From a virus, in the IMG/VR virus record IMGVR_UViG_3300046368_000422, positions 1-33,878 of that record: DNA of 33,878 nt. One strand, 5' to 3'. The translations under genes were made by a program, and so were the position numbers. Positions 1 through 7,600 of this stretch are shown here, piece by piece (the stretch's first letter is position 1; each line of letters begins with the position of its first letter). The notes under the pieces were generated by a model. The model did not search any database, was not told where the DNA came from, and saw only the letters and a program-made list of their open reading frames with translations.

Positions 1-16
1 AACTTTTAACCAGTTG

Positions 17-48
17 GGGGACTGTCCACTTTTCATCGGATAGTCCCC
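17..48 (+). other. Strong stem-loop upstream of the first gene
   Basis: GGGGACTGTCC (17-27) pairs with GGATAGTCCCC (38-48) around a 10-nt loop, giving an 11-bp stem with a single G-U wobble. The downstream bases are GTTTCCG, so there is no U-run and it is not a textbook intrinsic terminator. It could end the transcript of a gene left of the window, or be a 5' leader structure for the gene starting at 89. The pairing is seen directly; the role is unknown. Confidence 0.6.
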
Positions 49-88
49 GTTTCCGTGTATTGTACTTAAAGATCAAACAACGAAACCG

Positions 89-538
89 ATGACCGCTCTC
101 AACCTCTCCGCTTCCGATTCTGCTGCTGTCGCGTTCTACGAAGAAATGCGGAACTACGTTGATGGATTCGGTCTGGTGAACCTGGACCGTGAGGACCGCT
201 TGCAGTTTAAAAAGGGTCGTAAGGTTTTGGAGTCCGTAGAGCAGCAGGTCAAAGCAGCGATGAACCCCCGCTGTGCTGCTGCTACCAAATGGACCGCTGA
301 GGAATACGACGCGCTCGCTGCTGCTTATATCCGCAACGGTGCCGACGAACGCGAATGCCTTCGTGAGTTCCGTGCCACCTCCGAACGCCATTCTGATTAT
401 GCTGTCCGCCTTGCGGTGAACTCCTGCAAATTCTTGGATTCTTCCGTTAAGGACGCAAAAGGATTGCACGACTACGCGAACGGTCTTCTGTTCTCTTTGC
501 AGTCGCTTGGTGGTGATCGCTTCCAGGGTTGCCGCTGA
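89..538 (+). CDS. Hypothetical protein, 149 aa, GC-rich gene with a SANT/Myb-like helical segment
   Basis: I do not recognise a named family. The protein looks soluble and mostly helical, with no signal peptide or membrane segment. Residues about 67-110 begin with a K-W-T-x-E-E-Y motif followed by regularly spaced Leu, Ala and Arg, reminiscent of a SANT/Myb-like helix-turn-helix, and four Cys are scattered through the chain. Base composition is unlike the rest of the window: hand counts of two 60-base lines inside the gene gave 50% and 60% GC, against 28% for a sampled line of the giant structural gene. Codons often end in C or G. No Shine-Dalgarno sequence precedes the ATG, and strong stem-loops lie on both sides. 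Composition and isolation suggest a later acquisition or host origin, which is inference. The ORF is long and codon-coherent, so it is probably real. Confidence 0.65.
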   Translation: MTALNLSASDSAAVAFYEEMRNYVDGFGLVNLDREDRLQFKKGRKVLESVEQQVKAAMNPRCAAATKWTAEEYDALAAAYIRNGADERECLREFRATSERHSDYAVRLAVNSCKFLDSSVKDAKGLHDYANGLLFSLQSLGGDRFQGCR

Positions 539-578
539 CCCGTAGGGGTTGCCAGCAGCGTTGGTGCGTGGTAGGCAG

Positions 579-612
579 TGCCCCCGTCGGTGGGGGCGTT
601 GCGCCGTGGCGC
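579..612 (+). other. Two adjacent GC-rich hairpins after the first gene
   Basis: GCCCCC (580-585) pairs with GGGGGC (592-597) around GTCGGT. Immediately after, GCGCC (601-605) faces GGCGC (608-612) with only two bases between them, so in practice a shorter stem would form. There is no U-run, so any termination would be atypical. They lie about 40 nt past the stop codon at 538, in a gap (539-718) with no supportable gene. The GC-rich character ends near 630, where AT-rich phage-like sequence begins. Confidence 0.5.
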
Positions 613-718
613 GTGTGGCGTCCCCCCGTATATAAAACGCTAAGGTACCATTAAGCTATAAAGTCTTGCTTTTGCGACCTCTCTATAGAACTCAACACTT
701 TTCTATATAATCCAAGAA

Positions 719-913
719 ATGGAAAACCGTATAACTTATATGCAAAAAAATTCCGGTGAAAATTTTTCGACTGTAGAGGTCGATCCCGTAACAGGTGAAT
801 ACGTTGCTAAGATACCAGAGTGGATCATCTCTGAATTTGGGTGGTATGAAGGTACGCAGTTAAATTTAGAGGTTGATGGAGATTCTATACTGATAACCGA
901 ACTCAAAGATTGA
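719..913 (+). CDS. Small AbrB/SpoVT-like swapped-hairpin protein
   Basis: A 64-aa protein whose residues about 19-62 read like a SpoVT/AbrB/MazE swapped-hairpin beta-barrel: a V-E-V-D-P-x-T-G strand, then V-A-K-I-P-E-W, a short helix, the G-W-Y-E-G-T-Q-L turn typical of 'G-[WL]-x-x-G-[TD]-x-[LV]', and a closing strand D-S-I-L-I-T-E-L. Family members dimerise and bind palindromic promoter DNA, either as transition-state regulators or as antitoxins that repress their own operon. No toxin gene is adjacent. A sigma70-type promoter with operator-like palindromes starts on the last codons of this gene, so control of that promoter is a natural hypothesis, but it is inference. No strong ribosome binding site is visible. 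The basic residues expected for DNA contact are few, so binding of another ligand, or loss of DNA binding, is possible. Confidence 0.6.
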   Translation: MENRITYMQKNSGENFSTVEVDPVTGEYVAKIPEWIISEFGWYEGTQLNLEVDGDSILITELKD

Positions 914-938
914 CGTGCTCCATGTAATGGAGTATAAT
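910..938 (+). promoter_or_regulatory. Sigma70-type promoter
   Basis: TTGACG (910-915) and TATAAT (933-938) are separated by exactly 17 nt, close to the bacterial sigma70 consensus. The predicted start is near 945, about 32 nt before the glycosyltransferase ATG. The -35 box overlaps the stop codon of the AbrB-like gene. In T4-like phages such host-type promoters drive early genes, so this gene is probably expressed before the late block. Confidence 0.8.
918..932. promoter_or_regulatory. Operator-like inverted repeat in the promoter spacer
   Basis: CTCCAT-GTA-ATGGAG is a perfect 6+6 bp inverted repeat with a 3-nt centre. It fills positions 918-932, between the -35 and -10 boxes. A dimeric repressor bound there would block RNA polymerase. 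The symmetry is seen directly; the regulatory role is inferred. Confidence 0.5.
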
Positions 939-944
939 TACACT

Positions 945-956
945 TGAATGCATTCA
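945..956. promoter_or_regulatory. 12-bp perfect palindrome at the predicted start site
   Basis: TGAATGCATTCA reads identically on both strands and sits at the predicted transcription start of the promoter at 910-938. Together with the spacer repeat it makes a two-site, operator-like layout. A short palindrome can occur by chance, so confidence is moderate. Confidence 0.4.
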
Positions 957-976
957 CATTTTAATTTGACCTAATT

Positions 977-1735
977 ATGGCAAAAGGATTTACAGTAAAA
1001 GCAAAAACGCCCGTAGCAACTCCTAGACCTGCTGAGTGGGATTACACCAAGGCAAGAGAGATGGTCAAGGGAAAGACCGTTGTATTCTGTTTACCTGGTA
1101 GAGGAGTATCATACACATACCTAAAGAACTTTGTACAATTGTGTTTTGATCTAGTACAGAACGGAGCAAGTATTCAGATTAGTCAAGACTATAGTTCCAT
1201 GGTGAACTTTGCACGATGTAAGTGTCTTGGTGCTAATGTATTACGTGGACCTGATCAGAAACCATGGGATGGTAAGTTACAGTATGATTATCAGTTATGG
1301 ATTGATAGTGATATTGTGTTTAACACAGAGAAGTTCTATCAGTTAGTATTGATGGATCAAGATATTGCAAGTGGATGGTATTGTACTGAAGATGGACAGA
1401 CAACTAGTGTTGCACATTGGATGGAAGAAGATGATTTCCGTTCTAATGGTGGCGTTATGAATCATGAGACACTTGAGAGTATTGCTAAGCGTAAGAAACC
1501 GTTCACTGTAGACTATGCAGGATTTGGATGGTTACTGATCAAGAATGGAGTCTTTGAGCACGAGGAGATTAAGTATCCATGGTTTGCACCTAAGATGCAG
1601 GTCTTTGAATCTGGTGAAGTACAAGATATGTGTGGAGAGGATGTATCATTCTGTCTGGATGCAATCGCAGCAGGTTTTGAGATCTGGTGTGATCCACGTA
1701 TCAGAGTTGGTCACGAGAAGACAAGGGTGATCTGA
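977..1735 (+). CDS. GT-A fold glycosyltransferase-like protein
   Basis: A 252-aa protein with the layout of a small GT-A glycosyltransferase, which moves a sugar from a nucleotide-sugar donor to an acceptor. An early beta strand (K-T-V-V-F-C-L-P-G-R-G) is followed by helices. The D-S-D of L-W-I-D-S-D-I-V-F (D110, D112) matches the metal-binding DxD. G-E-D near residues 220-222 fits the conserved acidic catalytic/acceptor motif, and a late His (H246, in V-G-H-E-K) fits the metal-ligand or base position. The chain is full length for single-domain phage enzymes and has no membrane segment. Similar genes are common in marine T4-like phages and may modify phage DNA, virion proteins or host surface sugars; the acceptor cannot be read from the sequence. 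It is served by the sigma70-type promoter at 910-938 and is tightly followed by two small genes. Confidence 0.75.
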   Translation: MAKGFTVKAKTPVATPRPAEWDYTKAREMVKGKTVVFCLPGRGVSYTYLKNFVQLCFDLVQNGASIQISQDYSSMVNFARCKCLGANVLRGPDQKPWDGKLQYDYQLWIDSDIVFNTEKFYQLVLMDQDIASGWYCTEDGQTTSVAHWMEEDDFRSNGGVMNHETLESIAKRKKPFTVDYAGFGWLLIKNGVFEHEEIKYPWFAPKMQVFESGEVQDMCGEDVSFCLDAIAAGFEIWCDPRIRVGHEKTRVI

Positions 1736-1736
1736 G

Positions 1737-1901
1737 ATGGCTCAGGAGTTATATACACTCACTCATGACGGAAAAGTACTTGCAGAGAACTTGACGCAAG
1801 AGGAATACTTTGATAAACTAGCAGACCTAGCAGAGGACTTCTACTCTTCTGGGTCTCCGAACCCCTCGGAAATTGAAACTACTATCACTACAACTGAGTA
1901 A
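1737..1901 (+). CDS. Hypothetical small acidic protein, 54 aa
   Basis: The ORF begins one base after the glycosyltransferase stop codon and ends two bases before the next ATG, a spacing typical of translationally coupled genes. The start is preceded by AAGGGTGA, a usable ribosome binding site. The product begins M-A-Q-E-L-Y-T-L-T-H-D-G-K, carries an acidic helix-forming middle (about residues 20-36) and ends in a Thr-rich tail. There is no membrane segment or recognised domain. Support comes from packing and the ribosome binding site, not from homology. Confidence 0.6.
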   Translation: MAQELYTLTHDGKVLAENLTQEEYFDKLADLAEDFYSSGSPNPSEIETTITTTE

Positions 1902-1903
1902 TT

Positions 1904-2050
1904 ATGGCACGCGCTAAAACTGGTCTTTCTGGTGGAACATTCGTTGAATCCAAGCCGAAGACGACTCGTCAAGGATACGGAAAAAATACAAAGTACGCCG
2001 CGACTTCTCGCAATAATGCTAAAAAGAAATATCGTGGTCAGGGTCGCTAA
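1904..2050 (+). CDS. Small strongly basic protein, 48 aa
   Basis: The product is rich in Lys, Arg, Gly, Thr and Asn, with very few acidic residues. It starts M-A-R-A-K-T-G-L-S-G-G-T-F-V-E-S-K-P-K-T-T-R and ends K-K-K-Y-R-G-Q-G-R. Such a composition suggests a disordered nucleic-acid-binding peptide or an RNA/ribosome-associated factor; that is inference. From memory, similar small basic proteins occur in several T4-like cyanophages, but without a known function. It is the last gene of the sigma70-driven unit, and its stop codon overlaps the stem of the terminator at 2049-2069. The codon use and clean packing argue that it is real. Confidence 0.65.
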   Translation: MARAKTGLSGGTFVESKPKTTRQGYGKNTKYAATSRNNAKKKYRGQGR

Positions 2051-2069
2051 GGGGGTGACCCCTTTTTTT
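2049..2069 (+). terminator. Intrinsic terminator
   Basis: AAGGGG (2049-2054) pairs with CCCCTT (2059-2064) across a stable GNRA-type GTGA tetraloop, and a run of seven T (2063-2069) follows. It ends the left transcription unit immediately before the first late promoter. Confidence 0.85.
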
Positions 2070-2076
2070 ACTCGTA

Positions 2077-2084
2077 AATAAATA
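2077..2084 (+). promoter_or_regulatory. T4-like late promoter (AATAAATA)
   Basis: AATAAATA matches the NATAAATA octamer recognised by the T4-type late sigma factor gp55 in cyanophage relatives. It lies 8 nt after the terminator and upstream of the small ORF at 2151. Transcription would start near 2090. Confidence 0.55.
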
Positions 2085-2088
2085 TGAG

Positions 2089-2108
2089 TAAGGGATAGGA
2101 ACCCCTTA
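2089..2108 (+). other. Hairpin at the predicted late transcript 5' end
   Basis: TAAGGG (2089-2094) pairs perfectly with CCCTTA (2103-2108) around an 8-nt loop. No U-run follows. It sits where the transcript from the promoter at 2077-2084 should begin, so it may form a 5' stem on that mRNA. The pairing is seen; the role is inferred. Confidence 0.35.
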
Positions 2109-2150
2109 AAAAGTTCTGTTTTATATAACCAGGAGTACAACAGGAGTCCA

Positions 2151-2294
2151 ATGGGTAATTCACCTGTCGATAGAGATAAAGATTATATGTATCAAGAATT
2201 TGGTACTAAAAGTCTTATTACAGATTACTGGTCAATGCCACAAAAAGAAGAAGATTCTGAGGAGATAAAGGAAGAAGAACAAAATCAAGAGTAA
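2151..2294 (+). CDS. Hypothetical small acidic protein, 47 aa
   Basis: The ORF is preceded by a good ribosome binding site (AGGAG at 2142-2146) and by a late promoter. The product begins M-G-N-S-P-V-D-R-D-K-D-Y-M-Y-Q-E-F-G-T-K, and its second half is dominated by Glu and Lys, likely a charged helix or disordered tail. No domain is recognised. Its place directly ahead of gp25, in the late unit, suggests a small structural or assembly-associated protein; that is inference from position. The stop codon lies 3 nt before the late promoter of gp25. Confidence 0.6.
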   Translation: MGNSPVDRDKDYMYQEFGTKSLITDYWSMPQKEEDSEEIKEEEQNQE

Positions 2295-2297
2295 GGG

Positions 2298-2305
2298 TAT
2301 AAATA
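2298..2305 (+). promoter_or_regulatory. T4-like late promoter (TATAAATA)
   Basis: An exact TATAAATA, the T4 late consensus, lies 26 nt before the gp25 ATG. It is likely to drive the gp25-gp6-gp7-position genes. Confidence 0.85.
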
Positions 2306-2330
2306 TATTCAGGAAAATTTACCCATTTAA

Positions 2331-2732
2331 ATGGCAGTTCAGCGGGTTTCTAGAGCATTTAAGGATATTAGTTTTGCCTTCGATCCACATCCAGTGACGA
2401 AGGACGTTCCTGTGCTTACTAATGAACGTGCGATCATTAGATCAGTACGTAATTTAGTAGAAACGATACCTACTGAACGCTTTTTTAATTCGACATTAGG
2501 TACAGACATCCGCAAAAGTCTATTTGAGTTTGTTGATCACGGTACTGCTAGGATTATTGAGGATCAAATACGCAATACAATACGCTTTTATGAGCGTAGG
2601 ATTGATGATTTAAGGATTCAAGTTGATCCTCAACCTGATCTGAACTCTTTTAATGTGAAAGTACACTTCACAGTCGTTGGGTTAGACCTGCCAATACAAG
2701 CCTTCTCCTTCATATTGGAGGCAACGCGATAA
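2331..2732 (+). CDS. 25: Baseplate wedge subunit gp25 (GPW/gp25 family)
   Basis: A 133-aa protein, close to the T4 gp25 length (132). The hallmark segment at residues about 42-66 (N-L-V-E-T-I-P-T-E-R-F-F-N, then L-G-T-D-I-R-K-S-L-F-E) is the conserved sheath-initiator core of the GPW/gp25 lysozyme-like fold, and the C-terminal beta hairpin (V-K-V-H-F-T-V-V-G) is the part that joins the sheath handshake mesh. In T4, gp25 binds the gp6/gp53 wedge core and starts polymerisation of the contractile sheath. The gene is the first of the baseplate block, is led by an exact late promoter, and is followed after 3 nt by gp6, as in other marine T4-like phages. Confidence 0.95.
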   Translation: MAVQRVSRAFKDISFAFDPHPVTKDVPVLTNERAIIRSVRNLVETIPTERFFNSTLGTDIRKSLFEFVDHGTARIIEDQIRNTIRFYERRIDDLRIQVDPQPDLNSFNVKVHFTVVGLDLPIQAFSFILEATR

Positions 2733-2735
2733 AAA

Positions 2736-4637
2736 ATGCCTTATACACAGTTTACTAACTTAGATTTCGATCAAATTAAGGTTCAGATTAGAGAATATCT
2801 CCGTGGTAACTCTAATTTTACGGACTTTGACTTTGAAGGATCTAATTTTTCGGTCTTAATTGATACTCTTGCTTATAATACTTACATTAATGCCTTTAAT
2901 GCGAACCTTGTAGTCAATGAATCCTTCCTGGATAGTGCTACAGTCCGTGAAAATGTGGTATCACTTGCAAGAAACATTGGTTATATACCCCGTTCTAGGA
3001 CCTCTGCAAGAGCACAGATCAAATTTGAGGTACCAACTGACACATCAAGCTCTATATTGACCTTAGAACCTGGTCTAGTGTGTGTTGGTGCAGCAGATAA
3101 TACATCGTATCGCTTCTCAGTTCCTGAAAGAATCACTGCTGCAGTTAAAAACAACAAAGCAGTGTTCGGAGATGATGAAAATCCCATTACAGTCTTCCAG
3201 GGATCATACCTGACACGTCAATTTAGCGTTGATACTTCAATAGATCAGCGTTATATTCTAGATAATCCCAATATTGACACCTCTACAGTCAGAGTTTATG
3301 TCTCTGGTGTCAATGATACTGGTCTTGGTAGAGAATTTAAGCATATTGATAATATTTTAAACATTGATAAGTATTCTGAAGTCTTCTTGATGCAAGAAGT
3401 TCAGGAAAATCGTTATGAAATCATGTTTGGTGACGGTTATTTTGGAAAAGAATTAGAAACAGGCAATATTGTTACTGTTAGGTACATTGTTACTGATGGT
3501 TCGGCAGGTAATGGACCTGCATTATTTGATTTTCAAGGCAATTTCACTGATGACAAGAACATCAGAGTTATTCCTACTGCATCAGTCGCTGTTAACACCG
3601 TCCAGAAGGCGTCTAACGGTGGTGAAGTGGAGGATGTTAAGTCAGTTAAGTACTTTGCTCCTAGACTCTATTCAGCACAGTATAGAGCAGTTACATCAAG
3701 AGACTATGAAGCAATCATTCAGTCCATTTATCCTAGTACTGAATCAGTTGCAGTTGTTGGTGGAGAAGAGTTATCACCTCCTAGATTTGGTACTGTTCAG
3801 ATTAGTATTAAACCTAAGAATGGTACATACGTCTCAGACTTTGATAAGCAGCAGATCCTGAATAAACTTAAATCTTATTCAATTGCAGGTATTAGACAAT
3901 CAATTATTGATCTAAAAGTTCTTTATGTTGAACTTGATAGTAATATCTACTACAATCTATCACAGACTGCTAGTATTGATAATCTGAAAACTAATATTAC
4001 ATCAGCACTTACTAATTATTCTAAGGATGTTGATATGAATCGCTTTGGTGGGCGATTTAAGTATAGTAAAGTTCTTCAATTAATTGATCGTGTTGATAAT
4101 TCAATCACTTCTAATATTACTAGAATTAGAATTAGAAGAGATATAAAGGTTCTGAAGAACCAGTTTGCACAATATGAATTATGTTTTGGTAATAAGTTTC
4201 ATGTAAGTCCCAATGGTCTGAATATTAAATCAACGGGATTTAGAATTGCTGGAGAATCTCAATTAGTATATCTAACAGACGTTCCTACCGATACTAGAAC
4301 TGGAGTTATTTCAGTAGTTAAACCTGGTGAAAATAATGCAAATACTATTGTTGTGAAAGATGCAGGTGTAGTTGATTATGAAAAAGGTGAAGTAATTCTG
4401 AATACGATTAATATCGTTTCTACAGTTGAACCTAATGATATTATTGAGGTTCAAGCGTTTCCAGAATCCAATGATGTTATTGGTCTTAAAGATCTATATC
4501 TGACATTAGACATCTCTAATAGTCAGATAAATATGGTTAAAGATGTCATCGCATCTGGCGAAGATATTTCTGGCGTCTCGTTTACTAGAGATTATTATAC
4601 TTCAAGTTATTCAAACGGATCCTTAGAGAGGAAATAA
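2736..4637 (+). CDS. 6: Baseplate wedge subunit gp6
   Basis: At 633 aa it is close to T4 gp6 (660). The N-terminus (Y-T-Q-F-T-N-L-D-F-D-Q-I, then L-R-G-N-S-N-F-T-D-F-D-F-E-G-S-N) is the conserved gp6 start. Residues about 318-355 carry T-S-R-D-Y-E-A-I-I-Q and P-P-R-F-G-T-V-Q-I-S, typical of the BaseplateJ/gp6 superfamily. In T4, gp6 dimers form the inner ring that ties the wedges together around the hub and triggers sheath contraction. It sits between gp25 and the giant gp7-position gene with 3-nt gaps on each side. A GGAGG at 2717-2721 is somewhat far (14 nt) from the start, so coupling to gp25 translation is likely. Confidence 0.93.
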   Translation: MPYTQFTNLDFDQIKVQIREYLRGNSNFTDFDFEGSNFSVLIDTLAYNTYINAFNANLVVNESFLDSATVRENVVSLARNIGYIPRSRTSARAQIKFEVPTDTSSSILTLEPGLVCVGAADNTSYRFSVPERITAAVKNNKAVFGDDENPITVFQGSYLTRQFSVDTSIDQRYILDNPNIDTSTVRVYVSGVNDTGLGREFKHIDNILNIDKYSEVFLMQEVQENRYEIMFGDGYFGKELETGNIVTVRYIVTDGSAGNGPALFDFQGNFTDDKNIRVIPTASVAVNTVQKASNGGEVEDVKSVKYFAPRLYSAQYRAVTSRDYEAIIQSIYPSTESVAVVGGEELSPPRFGTVQISIKPKNGTYVSDFDKQQILNKLKSYSIAGIRQSIIDLKVLYVELDSNIYYNLSQTASIDNLKTNITSALTNYSKDVDMNRFGGRFKYSKVLQLIDRVDNSITSNITRIRIRRDIKVLKNQFAQYELCFGNKFHVSPNGLNIKSTGFRIAGESQLVYLTDVPTDTRTGVISVVKPGENNANTIVVKDAGVVDYEKGEVILNTINIVSTVEPNDIIEVQAFPESNDVIGLKDLYLTLDISNSQINMVKDVIASGEDISGVSFTRDYYTSSYSNGSLERK

Positions 4638-4640
4638 AAT

Positions 4641-7600
4641 ATGTCGCAATTTGAGAAGAGAGTTCAACTCAATAAAATTATTGAGAGTCAACTCCCTGAA
4701 TTTTTAGTTGTTGATTTTCCAAAGGCTGTTGAGTTTTTTAAACAATATTACATCTCTCAAGAATTTCAGGGTGGTAATATAGATCTGATTGATAACCTTG
4801 ACAGGTACATCAAGTTAGATAATCTTGTTCCTGAAGTTGTTGTTGGTAAAACAACTCTAAGTTCTACAATTGATGCAGATGATGACATTATAACTGTCAC
4901 ATCAACTAAAGGTTTTCCTGATGAGTATGGTCTGCTGAAGATCAACGATGAAATCATTACATACACTGGAAAAACTCAAACCACTTTTACGGGATGTATT
5001 AGAGGTTTTAATGGTATCACTGGATATGATGATACAACTATAAGTAATTTTAGTAATGTTAACCGTCAGAGTGTAATATTTGAAGACACTAAAGCAGATT
5101 CTCATGAGACTGGTGAGACAATTCAAAATCTTAGTGCCTTATTTTTACAAGAATTTTATAAGAAATTAAAGAAAACTTTTACTCCAGGTCTTGAAGAAGA
5201 AACCTTTGTAGAAGGATTGAATGTTGGTAACTTCATCAAGCACGCTAGAAGTTTCTATCAATCAAAGGGTATTGAAGAATCTGTCATTATTCTTTTCAAA
5301 GTTCTTTATGGGGTTGAAGCAAAGGTTCTTGATCTTGAGAATAGATTAATCAAACCATCCTCTGCAGAATATATTAGAAGAGAACAGGTAGCAGCAGAAG
5401 TTTTATCTGGAAATCCATTTAAGTTAGAAGGTCAGACTGTATATCGTTCTAACGATTTAGAAACCAATGCTGCAGTTTCTGAAGTAGAGATCTTCACTAG
5501 AGATAATGAAACTTTCTACAACTTTGGTTTGTTTGTTGGATATAATGATAGAGATTTAATTGAAGGTAAATTTGATATTACCCCATTTACTAGATCTTTA
5601 GAAGACAGATCTCCTACAGATACCATTATAACTGTAGATTCTACTATTGGATTTGCACAGACTGGTTTTATTGTAGCAAATAATAATGTAATTTATTATT
5701 CATCAAAGAGTGTCAATCAATTCTTTGGATGTACAGGAATCTCAACTACTGTTGGTATTGGTACATTAATTGATAAGACTTCTGGTATAAGATCTAATGA
5801 AACAGTTTTTGGATATGAAGATGGTGATGTTACTAAACCAGTTCATTTCCGCATCACTGGCGTATTAAAGGACTTTGAAGCAATTGATGATATTCCTTTA
5901 ATGGAAGAAGATGAAGTCATTACTGTAAAAAATGTAGGACAAATAATTAACAATCCTACTCAAGATAAAACGTATAAAGAAATTTTTGCAAACTCTTGGA
6001 TTTATAATACCTCTACAAGATTTTATATTGATGAAATCAATGGAGCAACTTTTACATTAAAGGCAAATATTGATAAGTCTCAACTTAAGAAAGGTGATAC
6101 AGTTGAAGTATTGATAGGTAATGGTAATAATCGTGCAACTCAAAATATTGGTATTGTCGATTCGGTCAATAATACTACCAAAGAGGTTGTCCTTTCAGGT
6201 TTAACTAATTTTGCTCCTAATCCAAATTTAACATATAGTATTAGAAGATTATTAGTTAAGGTAGATACATCTGGCGTTGAATTGAAAGATGGTAGAAATA
6301 AGTATCTTTCCAACATTCTAAACGTATACACGGATGATAAGAGTCCATTTGGATATGTTGCTTCAAACTCTTTACCTGGATATAGTATTCAAGATCAAAT
6401 TGTTGAATCTTCGATTCCAGATGGAACAGTAAATAATCTTGGCGGATTTAGTAGTTTCTTTAAAAACTATTCTACCATTAAGTTTCCACAAGATGTTAAA
6501 TTCATTGATGGTGATCAAATTAAATATACTGCTGATAATCAATTAAGTGGTTTAGTATCTGGCGATTACTACTATGTCAAGAAAATTACTAATAGTGAAA
6601 TAAGATTATACATCTCATTATCATTACTCCAGGATGATATGACTGGAAATGATTATGTGAGATTTGGACCTAATACAAATACAACTGGAGCACATAATTT
6701 TACTCTTACTCGTCATGAAGACAGAGTACTTTCGCCCAATAGTATTTTAAGGAAGTTCCCACTTTCTCCACCACAATCTCTTCCCGTAGATGATAAGAGA
6801 GGATTGGGTAATATTGGCACACTTATTGATGGGACTGAGATTAGTAGTCCAGAATCTACAGACTCTATTCATTATGGCCCTTTAGAATCATTTGATGTAT
6901 TGAATGGTGGTAAAGATTATGATGTGTTAAATCCACCAGGTATTGTACTTACTACTATTAACGCAACTGGATCTGGTGCAAAAGTAGAACCCACTATTAT
7001 TGGTTCTGTTAAGCAAGTATTTGTAGATCCTCAACCATTTGATATTGATAATGTAGAGTCAATATCACTTAAAGGTGGAAATGGTAGTGGTGCTGTTTTA
7101 CAACCTGTTGTTGGTGCTCGATTCCGTGAAGTGGAATTTGATAGTAGACCGTTGTCTCTTGGTGGTGGTGTTGATGTAATTAATGAGATCATCAGATTCA
7201 GAGAACCTCATTTCTTTACTAATGGTGATGTAATTATCTACAATCAGAATGGAAATGATCCTATTGCACTTGGACCTGCATACGATGGCAACCAGACAGT
7301 CGAAGGAGCACTTGTAAGCGGTGATGAGTATGTTGTAAGGGTTATCAACACATCTTCCGTAAAACTCTTTAAAACGGCAGGAGAGGCACTCTCAGGAGTT
7401 GCTGGTATCAATACTTTAGGTCTTGCAGTTCCTGCAGGAACTGCTGGTATCCATAAGTTTAGGACAGTCTCAAAGAAAAATCTGAGACAAATTAAGGTTC
7501 TTGAATCAGGATCTGGATATACACATAGAAAACTTAGAGTTAAAAATGTAGGATTATCCACAGAATATAATACTATTAGTTTTAAAAATCACGGATTTAA

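Noticed and set aside
580-597. The GC-rich hairpin after the first gene as an intrinsic terminator
   Set aside because: The stem is strong but followed by GTTGCG, not a U-run, so it is listed only as a hairpin.
666-689. TTGCTT...TATAGA as a promoter or MotA-type middle promoter
   Set aside because: The spacing of 12 nt is too short for sigma70, the MotA box match is partial, and I recall no MotA in marine T4-like phages.
706-711. TATAAT before the AbrB-like gene as a sigma70 promoter
   Set aside because: The hexamer is perfect, but the region 17 nt upstream (CTATAG) is not a -35 box, and the hexamer is only 8 bases before the ATG.
736-957. A 73-aa reverse-strand ORF opposite the AbrB-like gene
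   Set aside because: It overlaps the AbrB-like gene and its downstream promoter, has no ribosome binding site, and its product is Ser/Thr/Pro-rich with no family resemblance.
1841-2140. A 99-aa reverse-strand ORF across the small genes and terminator
   Set aside because: It runs through the terminator and late promoter and opposes two packed forward genes; its sequence looks like a shadow frame.
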